Assembly: GCA_008360955.1 (NCBI GenBank)
Contig: LUCM01002305.1
Coordinates: forward strand, 124,253-188,252
Reading direction: 5' to 3'
Source: Fasciolopsis buskii
Taxonomy: Eukaryota; Platyhelminthes; Trematoda; Plagiorchiida; Fasciolidae
Length of the DNA stretch: 64,000 bases
Below, in pieces: positions 25,741-37,350 of the stretch. The translations under genes and the position numbers were made by a program. Below the pieces are notes generated by a model, which saw nothing but the letters and a program-made list of their open reading frames with translations, was not told the origin of the DNA and ran no database searches. The stretch's first letter is position 1. Every line of letters starts with the position of its first letter.

Positions 25741-28099
25741 TGCTCGTATTAAGAACACGAGATCTCAAGTAAACTTTCTGAATTTCTGACCGACAACTCC
25801 GATGTTCTTTATTATTTTATTCTTTTGTTCATCTCTTCTCACTACTGACGCAACTGCTTTCTCCCGTAGTTCATTTGGTGCTGTGAACTCGTATGCGGAC
25901 GAATTTCCATATCTCCATATCAGCTGATGTTGACCTAAACGGCCGGTCAAGTGATCCTTTGAAACATTGCTAACACCTTGGTACACAGTGGTCTTTCACA
26001 TAGTCCATTCAAATGTTTATAATGCTTTCGTACCCTTTCACATCGCGCTTTTCCTAACGATCCTTTTACCACTTGCAATTTCTTCCAAATATTACTCACA
26101 TCCAAAGAGTACATCATTTTCCCATAGTTGAACTTGACGAGAATTCTACTATGCCTTACCCCGGCCTTAAAGGGAAGAACCAAAATCTGGCTGCTGACGA
26201 CAGCCAGTTTTGTGTTCTCGTAGCAATTCTTTCTATTGTTCCGATTGTTCCAGGGACCGTTGAAAGTTCGAATTTTCGCTTATTGCCACTGAAACGCAAG
26301 CCACTGGTCAAAAAAGCCGAACAACACAAAATTATAAATCAGACAATGTTTCAACTGCTTGTTCGTTTAATGGTCTTTGGTTGTAAACGGCTTTGCTCAC
26401 GGTGCTTCATGGCAACTCATTTGCTTTTGCGATAGCAACACATACAAGGACAATATTCTTCCGGATGACTTCATCAACCCATAACGAACATAACATCCAT
26501 AGGCGCCTTCCTATGAGGAGATATCGCATGATCTCACGGAGCCACCGACTGAAACCTTTCCAGGAGACAACGTCCTGTTCTCTGCTGCATTTTTGCTCCT
26601 GTCATCACCACTGGATTATGTCTTTGACTCTTCCAGAATTGCTGGAAATCGCCTTGGTCGACCTGTTGAAATCGTTACCCACTGACGAACTGTGACGCCG
26701 CCTGGACCAACATGCAGAGGCATACATCCCAATGTTATGGAAACACAGCCGCCCCCGTTACAACCGTGGGCAAACCCACAACCACCGATCTGAGCATCGC
26801 CATCCAATCCGGCCGAAAATCCTCCAATTCATTTACACCTGTTTTTATTGTAGTTATTTGTAAAACGAAAACAAACTCATCAACTTTACAAATGTTTACC
26901 GATAAAACCTTAATATTGGTTTTGTCAGTCTTGTTCTGTTGCCTTATCTTTGAAGGAACTCAAATTTCCACTCATCGGACTCCTCCACGCTAAATTCTCT
27001 AACTACGTGCATCACTTCTCTTATTTACCTGGAACTTGTGCCCGTACCCTTGTCCATTATTCAGCCCAAATGAGCGGCGGATCTCGGATTCGAAACTCTG
27101 ACCTTTTGGGGTGGCAGACGCTTAGCAGACCTGACCATCAACGGTTAGTGCACTCATCTAACACTTCGTTTCTGGGGGACGCGAAGGATAAGACTTCGCT
27201 GTAGTCAGTAACCAGCACCACATGTATCCACGACCAAGTTGGCGACGGTAATCATACTCTTGAAGTCATTCGCTATTTTGTTCTTTCCCTCGTCTTACAC
27301 ATGTCCACTCTTCCTCTAACTGGCTTATTGCATTACTATATGGTTCTTTGACCCAACAGTCGTATTCGCTACGATCATCCACCAACATCAAGGCACACTG
27401 TTGCTTAACCAAATGGCATGGTTTCATAACTTGTAGCTCCCTATTCGTGGAATGATTTTTGGTTCGCTTCGGACTCTACCGTATTTGCTTCCAACTTTAT
27501 CGACATTATTCTTTAACATATGGGTCTCATTCTGTAATTTTCCAAACCTGGAGAACCAAGTCAACCATGCATGCAGTCGTGTCGTCGGCTTGAAGCGTTC
27601 TACGTCTTGCAGTTGGCGCTGCTCACTCATTCTTGTCTCCCATCACTGTTTCGTGTAAACTGGAAAAAAGATGTTCGTCAACTATCCAGAGATCCAAAAC
27701 ACTCGTTCGTTGCAAATCCAAAAGGCTACCCTCATTTGCCACCGGCAGCCATATACTGTAGTCTTTTGCTTAAGCGTCCTTGCGCAGTTTCTGGCCTTCT
27801 GATTTCACTAAATCTGTAATTCATTAAGTGGTTTCATTTGTAAAGTATATGAAGAAGTTGAGTTTTCGTTTTCTGGCCTGTATCCGAACCCACTTTATCC
27901 AATCATCATGCACTCCTGTTTTCCTTCTCTCTCTCTATTCTTCTTTTCCTACTTCTTGTTGATGCTGGGACGATCAGCCAGTTGCAAATTTCTCCGAACA
28001 TTTAAGAATCAGGCGGTCCGAAAAGTATGCCACCCATATTATTTAAAATGGAAGCCTCTGAGCTGGTTTCTATTCAAGGCTGCCTCTTCTTTCTTCCTA

Positions 28100-28480
28100 A
28101 TTGTTTACCCTTCCGACCCTTTGGAAATATGCCGTAGTTTTCCCTGTTTCCAACCATAACATTCCTTCTGACCATAACAAGTAGTGTCAGACCCCTCTGT
28201 CTCGCAACCACTATTTCGAAGTTGTTTGACACTGTCGTCTATGGCCAATTACATTTGTTTCTCCGAAGCGAGGGACTACTGAACGAATGTCAGTATGGAT
28301 TCCGGTCTCGCCTTCCAAACCGGTGGTCTACTGACACTCGGCTCACAATCTGGAATCACGGAGTGCCATGTTCGGTCTTCCTCGACATTTCCAAAGCTCT
28401 CCATCCAGTTGGTCACCAAGATCTTCTGGTGAAGCTGCTCACGTTCGGATTCTCCCCGAGCCTCTTACTATAGACATCAA
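28100..28480 (+). pseudogene. LINE reverse-transcriptase fragment
   Basis: Two plus-strand frames joined by a frameshift near 28170 give the order expected of a Jockey/CR1-like reverse transcriptase. WKYAVVFPV is followed by a damaged RPIS motif, then TTISKLFDTVV, then LLNECQYGFRS, then VFLDISKALHPVGHQDLLVKL. VFLDISKA is the domain A motif, where the usual F-D-x-V-D has become HPVGH. A stop follows SPSLLL near 28473. Decayed sequence of the same element probably goes on to about 28900 (VNDVLSRQF). No functional copy remains. Confidence 0.75.
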
Positions 28481-29794
28481 GTTGCCGCATTATGAGAACC
28501 ATCTCCGCCTGAGTTAATGATGTCCTGTCCCGGCAGTTTACTGTAAAATTTGACGAGGCCTATGACTCAGAACTTGTCCCCACTCTGCTCCATTTACTCA
28601 TTGATGAACTTCTGTTCATTACCTCCAAGCCCAACTAATGACGTCATTCTGCTCTTCTACCTCTTGTCGCCCTGCTAGCTACCTAGACACTACTCCTACA
28701 TCTACAATCATTGGCTAATCGAGGGGCTGACTGTTTTGCATTCTCTTTTAAATCCTTCGTATTTTGACTTTCGCTCTTCACAGCTTGCCTCAGCAATTCC
28801 TCTTCACGTGACCATTTCCTGCTGATCTTGCACGCAAGCACCTAATCACCCTTATCAAAGATCTGTTACAATGTGGCGCACCTCTCTAATTCAAACTTTT
28901 TTCAGCCTAATGTGACAATCTAGAACTTCCTCCTGTTTCCAGTTTCGCCACGTATTTCCAAACTGTTACTCTTTAAAGACAAAATTATTAGGCCGATTCT
29001 CTCGTGAATATTATTTGTCTTTCGACCATGGGGCTTACCTGGGTAAATAAAAGCTATTTGTTAAGCAAAAATTGAGTTCGTGCATCTTTTCTCTGCCTTC
29101 TTTCTGATTTGATAAAGCTTTCAGAATGGTCCTTGGTCATCAACTTTTGAAATGTGAATTCTACTTCGGTGGACATTTTCAGCATCCTAGTGAATAGAGA
29201 TAGCTAAGATTTCCGACTGCCTGGTAATTGTAAAGTCGTCGAATTTCGGGTCATTTCGACCGCAGGTTCACACAATTCCGGTTCTGTCTATTGTGAATTA
29301 ATGAATAGGCAGATTGTCCTGAAAAACGTCTGATCAGAATATCCAATCGTGAAATAATGTTTTGTTGAATGATGCAACAAGCAGTTCACTTACGAAATGA
29401 AGTCAACGGATATTTTTGACTCAAAATAAAATTATGATTTTGTTTGACACAACGGTCTCTTAAGGTCAGCTAACATGCCGACTGGCCTCCTGCAGTTGTG
29501 TCCCGGTTGATCAATAATCACAGAATTAAATGCCCTTTAGAAACGACGTTAAAGGTACTTTAGTCTAACCCAGTCTAGTTGTCCGTTCTCCTAATGAAGT
29601 TCACAATCGTCTGACCGGAAATCTTGAGATTCATTACTAAGGTCACAAACTCGGTTACTTGTGAAACTCGTAATTGCAAAGGCAGTCTGATGAATCATCA
29701 GACCGCTGAAAACACGTCACCGTGTTATCAGGTGCCTTAGTGTTTAAGCCTGGTGGTCGGCGTAGTAATCGATTGGTTCAGACGAAATAGTGAT
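28481..29794. other. Degraded LINE tail and unassigned intron sequence
   Basis: T- and C-rich plus-strand sequence to about 28950 is likely the rest of the LINE at 28.1 kb. Beyond that nothing is recognisable. A minus-strand GTAAGT donor at 29388 has no convincing exon. Confidence 0.35.
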
Positions 29795-29992
29795 TCATGA
29801 AATAATTCACCATGTGACATCATCGCTCAACTCGCCATAAAGAAACCATGGAAGCACTGTACAGCTGTTTCAGTCTTGTTAGGAATCATCAGCAGTGCAT
29901 ATCCACCGCGCCCGAACTGGGACGCGAACCCGGGACGAACGATTCTGAGTCGAACGCCCTAGCCATTACGCTACCGGGCAGGCTCTGAACGG
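29795..29992 (-). repeat. tRNA-derived SINE, family A, copy A3
   Basis: This is a well-preserved minus-strand copy. The A box region is GTAGCGTAATGGCTAGGGCG and the B-box region is CCGGGTTCGCGTCCCAG. The body has GCACTGCTGATGATTCC and GTGCTTCCATGGTTTC. The 3' end reads GATGTCACATGGTGAATTAT. The extra 5' words GAGCCTGCCCG are shared with copies at 58.0 and 63.2 kb. Confidence 0.9.
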
Positions 29993-32383
29993 TTGTTGGA
30001 AATTTTGATTACCAACCACATTTAGGTCCAAGGTGACCCCGAGAAATGTCACAAAGAAGACGCAATGGATTCTCAGTGAATCAGCTCCTGATAAATTTCG
30101 AGAGAGCTGCTATTTCTAAGCTGTGCATCCCGTGGTTAACTTCACCAACAGATTGTCATAGCATTGACCGTCCCGACACAAAATTTTCACCGCATTCCCG
30201 GCAGAGCCTGTTCGAAGTCTCAATGGATCTGGGCGAGTAGGTTTGTCAACGTGTGTGCACTTTTGCTGTTGGACTGTCTCGCGTAAACTCATCGGGTTAG
30301 CCCAGCCGAGTGGTCAGTGCAGATGTCAGTCCGATGGGAACTGTCTAATGCTTGCATGCATCGACCAGAAAACTGGACCCATTGAGTGAACAATTAGCAA
30401 TTACTTTCCAGGGATAGAAAATTAACAGCATTGAAGACGGAGAGAATTTCGGTCGGTCAACAAAGGTTAGCAACAAAACTGCATCAGATGGGCTACTGAA
30501 AAGTGGTACAATGGGTTCACGGCAAATCGACTTACTTTATTTCGTCATGAAGTTTGTGCAAATTATAATAAATAAACCGATCACTTTTTGCAGTAATGAA
30601 CGGGAAATACAACTTGATTTAGACCTATTTTGCAAGTGATCCTGTGGCGATCGCTTGTCTGGTCCTCATTTCACGACCAAATTAAGGCACTAAACGTATC
30701 AGGGAACCGGAATGTGTTCTAAACGAAGTTAGAAACTATAGCGATACCTAGAGGAAGTACGAACCCAAGCAAATCGTCTGAGTTCATCGTAAGTACGGAT
30801 GGTTTCTGACGCTCACGGAAAGAGATAAAATATCGTGAAAATTAAATTGCCTGCTTTCTGATGTTAAATCATTGCCATTGGGTAACTCATAATTGGGTTC
30901 AGCCAGTGATATTCAAGGACAGTTTATTCGACTTTGGAGGCTGTCTGACTTTTCGCCTACGGTCGGTTGCGCTTCAAAAGGCCGCGATATTGACCGCAGC
31001 TGGCTCTTCTCAATTAAAATATAGATTCTTTTTTCAACTTTATTTTGTCTGATTTCAGTAACACATATCTTTAGTTCTTTTTGAACGAGAGTATTGTGGC
31101 GGTAACTGGTATACTTGTGTTAGTGCGCACAAGAAAACCCAAACTGTTTTAGCCGCCATACCCCACTACTCGATAATTATTTTCCCATCCTTGAAATGAA
31201 AATAACTGACTATAAAAGGCGATACAATTCCAGATTGAATCGGTGTTTTTCTGAACGATGAGTGAAGGTTGTGGAGTCTGGACCGAAAGAGATTCAAAGT
31301 ATATCGAAGAAATCTTCCCGAAAAATGGTTATTCAAGGGAAATGAAAAGTCAGCTATTTGTACCCCCTACCTACTGACTTTTGAAAAATTGCATACAAAA
31401 TGTAGGTCGTACGATTCTGCTGAACAGTGCATTTTGGAGAAGGCCATCTGAATATGCGAATTGACTCCCAACATGTTTGGTTAATCAACAAACAACAAAC
31501 ACAAACTATTGCAGAAAACGCAAAGAATTAAGAATTATCCTGAATGGCAGAAATGTCGACTTGGAAGCATTTCTGAAAAAGACCAGGGACGCGGATTTTG
31601 GCTCGCTTTACAAGAATGTCAGGTGGGTTTCACATTGGTGGTGAAGTCGAATTTATTTGATTTCACCTTTTAATGAGATGTCTTAAAATCTTTAGGATAT
31701 TCCCCACTTTCGCTCTACACGAAAATGATACGCTTTAGATGGCCTCATGCAGAATTTGTGCTTGAGATCGTATTATGGAATTCAGCTATTGGTAATAGCA
31801 CACTGCTAAGGGCCACCGATGGATGATAGCAGCTGGAAGATACGTTCGGCGTTTAGTTGCAAGTAATGTTTACACACAAAATTGGAGGAATACCGGTTAG
31901 TGGAGTACATTCTGTTCAATGACATTCGAAGTATGCAGGAACGTCATGATCACCTGTCGTCATGGTTCTGATTGGTTTGGTACCACGAACCTGCACTGGG
32001 CTCTATTACATGACTTGCTCGCCAAGTTCATTTTTGGATACTAGTCTTAAAAATCTAGCCCTGAATATAATATATCCGAAGTATTATGGAACACAACCTT
32101 TTATTGATTTGATTTCAGCCTCCCTGGTTGAGACCATCAGCACGAACTGATGAACTTCGCAAGAACTCCCATCGGAATGATAGTGGACTTCCGTCTGATC
32201 ATAACCATAAACATTTAGGCGGGATAACATTGTGGTATTCTTGTCTACATAGCGGCCGTTTCCCCGTTAAATAATTATGATTTGCTTTTCTGAGTTACAA
32301 ACGCGATATGACCAATATTGCTGACGCATTATCCGGCGATTTTTGCAAGATTAAAATCATAAGATTTCAAACTGGACTTCACT
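29993..32383. other. Intron sequence without recognisable content
   Basis: Only short open frames are present. A tRNA-like head (TTAGCCCAGCCGAGTGGTC) lies at about 30298-30320 with no B box. Nothing else is supportable. Confidence 0.4.
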
Positions 32384-32543
32384 AGTAGTGACCAAACGGA
32401 CATGAAGGTCACGGGTTCGAATCCTCCCACCAGCGGTCAACTTCCCCACTTGGCAGCCCTCTGCTGACCGCGGCCCCCTTCCTGAAAATTGATGTGCATT
32501 GTTGTTTCATTAATAAAAAGAAGTAAATTATAAAAGATAAAAG
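32384..32543 (+). repeat. tRNA-derived SINE, family B, copy B2
   Basis: Plus-strand copy with a damaged A box (TAGTGACCAAACGGACATG) and a perfect B box (GGTTCGAATCC). The body has CCCACTTGGCAGCCC and GCCCCCTTCCTGAAAATTG. The 3' end is ATTAATAAAAAGAAGTAAAT then AAAAGATAAAAGG. It runs opposite to the minus-strand gene in whose intron it lies. Confidence 0.88.
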
Positions 32544-32711
32544 GTTCTTTCACCGCTGGCCAATTTGCCCGGTCGGAAGGACTTAGTCAACAGTGTTGTA
32601 CTTAGTGAAAGTTATCCGTCTCAGTATAAGAAGGTGAAATAGCAGCGGGGTACATAGGGTTGCATGTACCACTCTTCTGACTAGTCGTGTGAGTAGTAGG
32701 GAAAAACTTAC

Positions 32712-32747
32712 CCAATTTCTAATCCATCTTAGATTTTTGTGAATAAT
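32712..32747 (-). CDS. Possible 36-base exon (exon 6) of the unidentified gene
   Basis: On the minus strand a near-ideal acceptor (AATGTGATATTTTTCAG) is followed 36 bases later by a GTAAGT donor (ATTGG then GTAAGT). Only phase 0 is open, giving 12 codons (IIHKNLRWIRNW). It leaves in phase 0, which fits the exons before and after. Very small in-frame exons are known in flatworms, but a segment this short could be chance, so it needs transcript support. Confidence 0.4.
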
Positions 32748-35000
32748 CTGAAAAATATCACATTTAGATGAAAAACATTCGCGTACGTTTATCAGACTCA
32801 CAGATCGACTCAAAGATTCAATGCTAATCGATCCGCACTCTTCTAATGTACCTCATGAAGTAATTATATCCAATGAACAACTGGTCAACAGGTCCAAGCC
32901 CCAAAGGGTTACACGATATACGAATGAGATTCATGCGAATTTCATGTTTGCTAGCTAAGTTCATTTGTGCGCTATGTGGCTACCAAGGACTTGAGCGCGA
33001 CGGTCAATCATACTCAATGCCGCTGGCATATAACATATCCATCTAATTACGTTGATAGGTTTTTAAATCAACTTTAGAATTGTTCCCTAAAGTGTTTCTC
33101 AAATCAGTTCTAAACTACTTTAATGTAAAAGTGTTTTTTTACGATAAATGGCCGACATTAACCAAAAATCGCACAAATCTAACGGATTTTGGGAACTTTC
33201 TTTTTGGATTGATTGTTAATCTGACCAATCACAATTCGGTTCGTTAAATCAGTCAGCGTATCGACCAATACCTTCTCCCTAATCAGTGATGACCCATCAT
33301 TTGTGACCTTGATTACTTTAACACTGACTTCCATTTTAGATAGACGATGTTTGCGAAGTCCACTATTGGTACTGGGCAAGGGGAGACGTTAGCAGTCACA
33401 ACTTTGTATGTATGCGTTAGTTCATACGGAGAATTACTCAATGGACAGACTAACCGAAATTGTGCAACAATGGCTAGTAGTCCGTTACTCATATAATAAC
33501 AAATCGGAGATTAGTGCAAACGTGTTTTTGATTTTGCAAGTTTATTCGTTCCGGTTCAATTGTAAACCAGCATTGCATTGTTAAACTTTCATATAGATCA
33601 AATTTATATTTCAGCAATAAGAAAAGATTTGATAGCCATGAGAAAAGTATGCTGAATTGATTCGTCAAAATTCAAGGTCATGTTGAATGCAGTTCGACAG
33701 CGACCAAGTTCACCCGTTCGTGATAAGAGTGAAAGCGCAAGGTAGTTTCTTTGAGCAGTCATTCTTGTTGGAACAATAGGAAAAGTGGGAAACACAAAAC
33801 GAGAGAGGAAATCGATGACGAAAAAAAACAACGCACGGAAATGTGGGTACATCGCACTGCCAGACTACACAATGTGAAGTGTAGGTTTGTCTACTTGATC
33901 AAGACACTGTTCTGACAGAGTGATTAAATTACGACGAGGTGACAAATCTGGATGGCTAGTTTTTGCCCCGTTGTTGGCACATGCCACGAGTTCTGCATTG
34001 GCGTTGGGCCAATTTGAGATGCGCGGGCGGACCAACTGGTAGACGGACTGCAACGGGGTTGGTTCAATCCAAATTAGGTTTATGCCACTCCCTCGAATTC
34101 ACATACCGCTTTCAATGTCACGGGCTTGCATTGGGTTTTGGGTGGCATGAGTAGCCAAGAGACCGAAAGAATGATGATTGTCAAACGAGTAACTGACGGA
34201 AGATGACATTTAGGACCAATGGGTCTTTAATCTACAGTAGAGTGGCGGAAATGAAAGCAAAACGCAGTACTCATTACTATTCGGGAGAAAGTAGAAATGT
34301 GGAAATGGGATCGCCTAAGATTTCAAGGGCAGACCAGTCCTAGAGTTTACGATTTTCATTTTCAACAGTGTTGCCCCGGAAACCATATGACATCATTTAA
34401 AATAAGCGATAATCTGAGTTGAGACAAAAAAAAATAATGTGACAGCAGACAGCTCAAAGTCTTTCCGAATACCGCTGATAGGAAAAATAGAACAGTTGAA
34501 TGAAACAAAAGCACCTTATTTCACTCGGCCTTTTCCAGTTTAGAGTGGAACTACACCATTTAACACTTGCAGCTACCTTAAGGGGGCTCGTTAAACGTCG
34601 AATCATGCAAGGATTAGCACTGTGGTTTTCAACTAATCGACTCTGCACGCCGATTACTGTCTGATATCTGCCAAATCTCGTCCTCTATCTAATTTTAGGT
34701 TTTAACCAAACACGATAGTCTCAGTGATTATTTATCCTGGTGTGGGTGTTTACACATTTGCAATTCATTGTGCCGAATGAACGACTGACCTAGTAGATCA
34801 CTGTGCAAAGCTGTGCAGTTTTGACGTTTCCAGTCGTTTTATATCAATTTATTTCATTCAGGGATCCTTTGTAATGGCGTACATAAATTTTTGATCACGC
34901 TTACACATGTAAGCAGACTGATTCTTGTCCACTTCAGTTGTACAAAAACATTAAGCTTTCAGTAATGTGCTCGAGCCTTACTTACTACCTCGCTGTACCC
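32748..35000. other. Intron sequence without recognisable content
   Basis: Short open frames on both strands match nothing I recognise. A minus-strand GTAAGT at about 34980 bounds a 22-base open segment that would break the frame of the flanking exons. Confidence 0.4.
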
Positions 35001-35299
35001 AGTAAAACTGAAAGCTTATCTTAGGACGGTGAATCAAATAAATTTTAGACTTCCCGTACAAGAACACCGTTGATGGAAGCATTTAGTCATATTGCTTGAT
35101 GTCTTCAGTCATTGCTTTGGGGATATCCCGTGGGCCCCGATCGGGAAATTTACCTCGGTCTACACGAGATAATGCATTGTTGGGCTTTTATACGTTTTTG
35201 ACATGTCACGCTCTGACTGCGTAGGCCCATCGTCGACCCACTACCTACATCAGATTAGGACCTACACCAAGAGAATCGATCTGCAGGATCACGAAATAC

Positions 35300-37350
35300 A
35301 TGTCTCGACCAACCCAACCTACACTGCACGGTCGATTGAGTAAAAAGTCACTTTCAGATCGAGGAAGATGGGGATCTTTGACCTACGAAGCCGATGTCTT
35401 TGTTCCAGCCTCGATCGTATGGGGGAAGGTATGATCGACACAGCCTCGACTGGGTCGGAAACCCAGACGATTACCTCCTGCAGGTCTTTTGTAAACCCTA
35501 GAAAACTGTTGGAGAACAATGCCCGCTAACATTTTGGCATAAAATGTTTCCAAACTAAGTCCTCTGTGTTAAGACCAAATGATGTCGGGAGTGTATCGAA
35601 AAATCGATGAATGATATAATGTTAATAACACAGCATTATTGGTAGATGCAATGGGCCAACGTCCCGACTACCGTGAGTAGTCTTTCTCAAGGCACATTTT
35701 ACAATCAAATGCAGTGCTAGGAAGTACCGGAAGAAATTGACAGAGGGTTACTAGGTTGAAAATAAGAAAAAAAAGACCATAAATGATTTCCGAGAGAATG
35801 GACAGAACATAAACTAACTGGTGAGAAATGAGTCGTACTGTTTCGTGACTAGTGGCTGAAAACATTCGGGTCCGGTTAATTTGGAGTCCGGAATGTGCAG
35901 AGTTCAAGGAAACGCGCTCAAATCTTCGGAAACAATTCCACAAATTGTTGATTTTGGCCTCAACAAAACTCCAAATCAGAAAAAAGTGCAAACATAGCCA
36001 ATAGATCGTTTTTTAAACGTTTTTTTCGTGTTGGGCGGAGTGATGGGTGAGGTTTCGAACAGTTGTATCGATCGTGTACAGACAAGGATATACTACAAGT
36101 CACTTACAAGTATGGTCCTAAAATATCGCATTTTTTAGGATGGCGGAAGCAGCCCATCTGATCCAGGGAGCTTATGCCTTTTAATAAAGCCTATCTCCCT
36201 GACGATTTCTATTTGTGAATGAGGAAAGGGATCGACCGTCATTGTTACCCTTGCAGACCTAAGTCGGAGGTCTCATGTGAATGCGGGCAAACTGAATGGC
36301 TCGTTAAATGGCTCCGCTTAACTCTGCAAATAACGCTGTTGAGAGGTAACCAGTGAAACGTCTGGCCCCGGTTTCTATGAACCGAGACTCGTCATCAGTC
36401 GGCAAGGATTGCGACCATTCCAAACGTGGTAGTCATTTCATTGTTTTCACATTACCTGTTCCCCACGCCTCGATGTTATTTCCCAGACTGCTAGTCCGTT
36501 GATTTTCCAGGGATTTAAGTGTATGTGGTATTCGGAGAGGTGAATTCGCAAGGATATAACAAGAACTGATATCCATCTTTAGTGGGCATTATGTGACCTA
36601 GCGTTTTGTGTGGCATTTGCTGTCGTATCTAGGACATCATTATTCTGCTTTCAGTGTTCTCTGGGGTCTTCGGCATTTGTTTTTAGCGATTACCACGTAG
36701 AACACGCCGATTACATCGCAAATCGATGATAAACACCCTGAAACTCCTGTCTCGAAGGCGTGGTTTTCGTGTTGGTGTGACCACGGACTGTACACTGACT
36801 GAAGGGAGCTCGAACCAAGACATGATCCACAGGTTTGGAACAGAATGATCAGTAGTTTTCGACTAATCCATGTTAATAGTGAACAGTGTAAGAGTAAGCA
36901 GTCTCCGTCTGAAGCTTTCGAGATAACAGTTTTGCTTTAAAGGCAAAGTTCTGTGCTGGCCATGGTCACTGTTATGGGAAAAATCCAAATGAGGTGAGAA
37001 GCGTTGTCGATTCGATCAGCTGGGAAGGCGAAGGGTTATGCGCTGAGTCTTTCCACTTCTCCAACACTACCAACTTAGCGATTGAAATTGTCAGCAACGA
37101 CGGAACTGTTCGGTGCGTGCTCACTTCGAACTGTTTGGGATAAGCCCCGATAGAACTCATCTTTGACCTCAGGAGAACTGGAATCACTGGACTCAGGCAC
37201 AAATGCAGCAGATGGACACATGACCTTCAGCCAAACACAAGCTGAATTGTCTAACCGAACTGCACAACAAGTGTCCTCGTGCATCAGTTCTTTTGTTTCT
37301 ACTGTCTGTCTCCATTGTGGTACCAATAAAATGCTAAATACTATCACTGG
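35300..37350 (-). pseudogene. Decayed LINE with endonuclease and reverse-transcriptase parts
   Basis: Minus-strand frames, interrupted by stops and shifts, show the parts of a non-LTR element in order. An AP-endonuclease region at about 37240-36780 has EVKDEFYRGLSQTVRS, then VVADNFNR (normally A-G-D-F-N). FAFPADRIDNASHLI follows, and later VDHVLVRA (the S-D-H-x-L-V motif). Near 36230-36130 the pre-RT signature EIGFIKRHKLPGSDGLLPP appears. At 35480-35320 come NRLGFRPSRGCVDH and RLEQRHRLRRSKIPIFLDLK with TFYSIDR, which is the reverse-transcriptase F-L-D-x-x-A-A-F-D-S-V-D-R motif. The key Asp of FDSVD is Tyr here, so it is dead. It lies in the same direction as the host gene. Confidence 0.75.

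Larger units (their letters stand above)
22904..28100. other. Intron of the minus-strand gene with degraded repeats
   Basis: If exon 6 at 32.7 kb is right, this lies inside intron 6. It contains the GT tract, an ATT tract at 25718-25737, a LINE fragment near 24.5 kb and a tRNA-like minus-strand fragment at about 27060-27160 (GTTTCGAATCC box). It also has minus-strand open frames at 25765-26183 that look like one broken element. None of these open frames has a recognisable product. Confidence 0.45.

Noticed and set aside
29400..29425. 26-base minus-strand segment with a GTAAGT donor.
   Set aside because: It would shift the frame between exons 6 and 7 and has only a moderate acceptor.
34981..35002. 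22-base minus-strand micro-exon (acceptor CTTTCAG, donor GTAAGT).
   Set aside because: Its length would break the frame between exons 5 and 6, and similar short chance pairs occur elsewhere.
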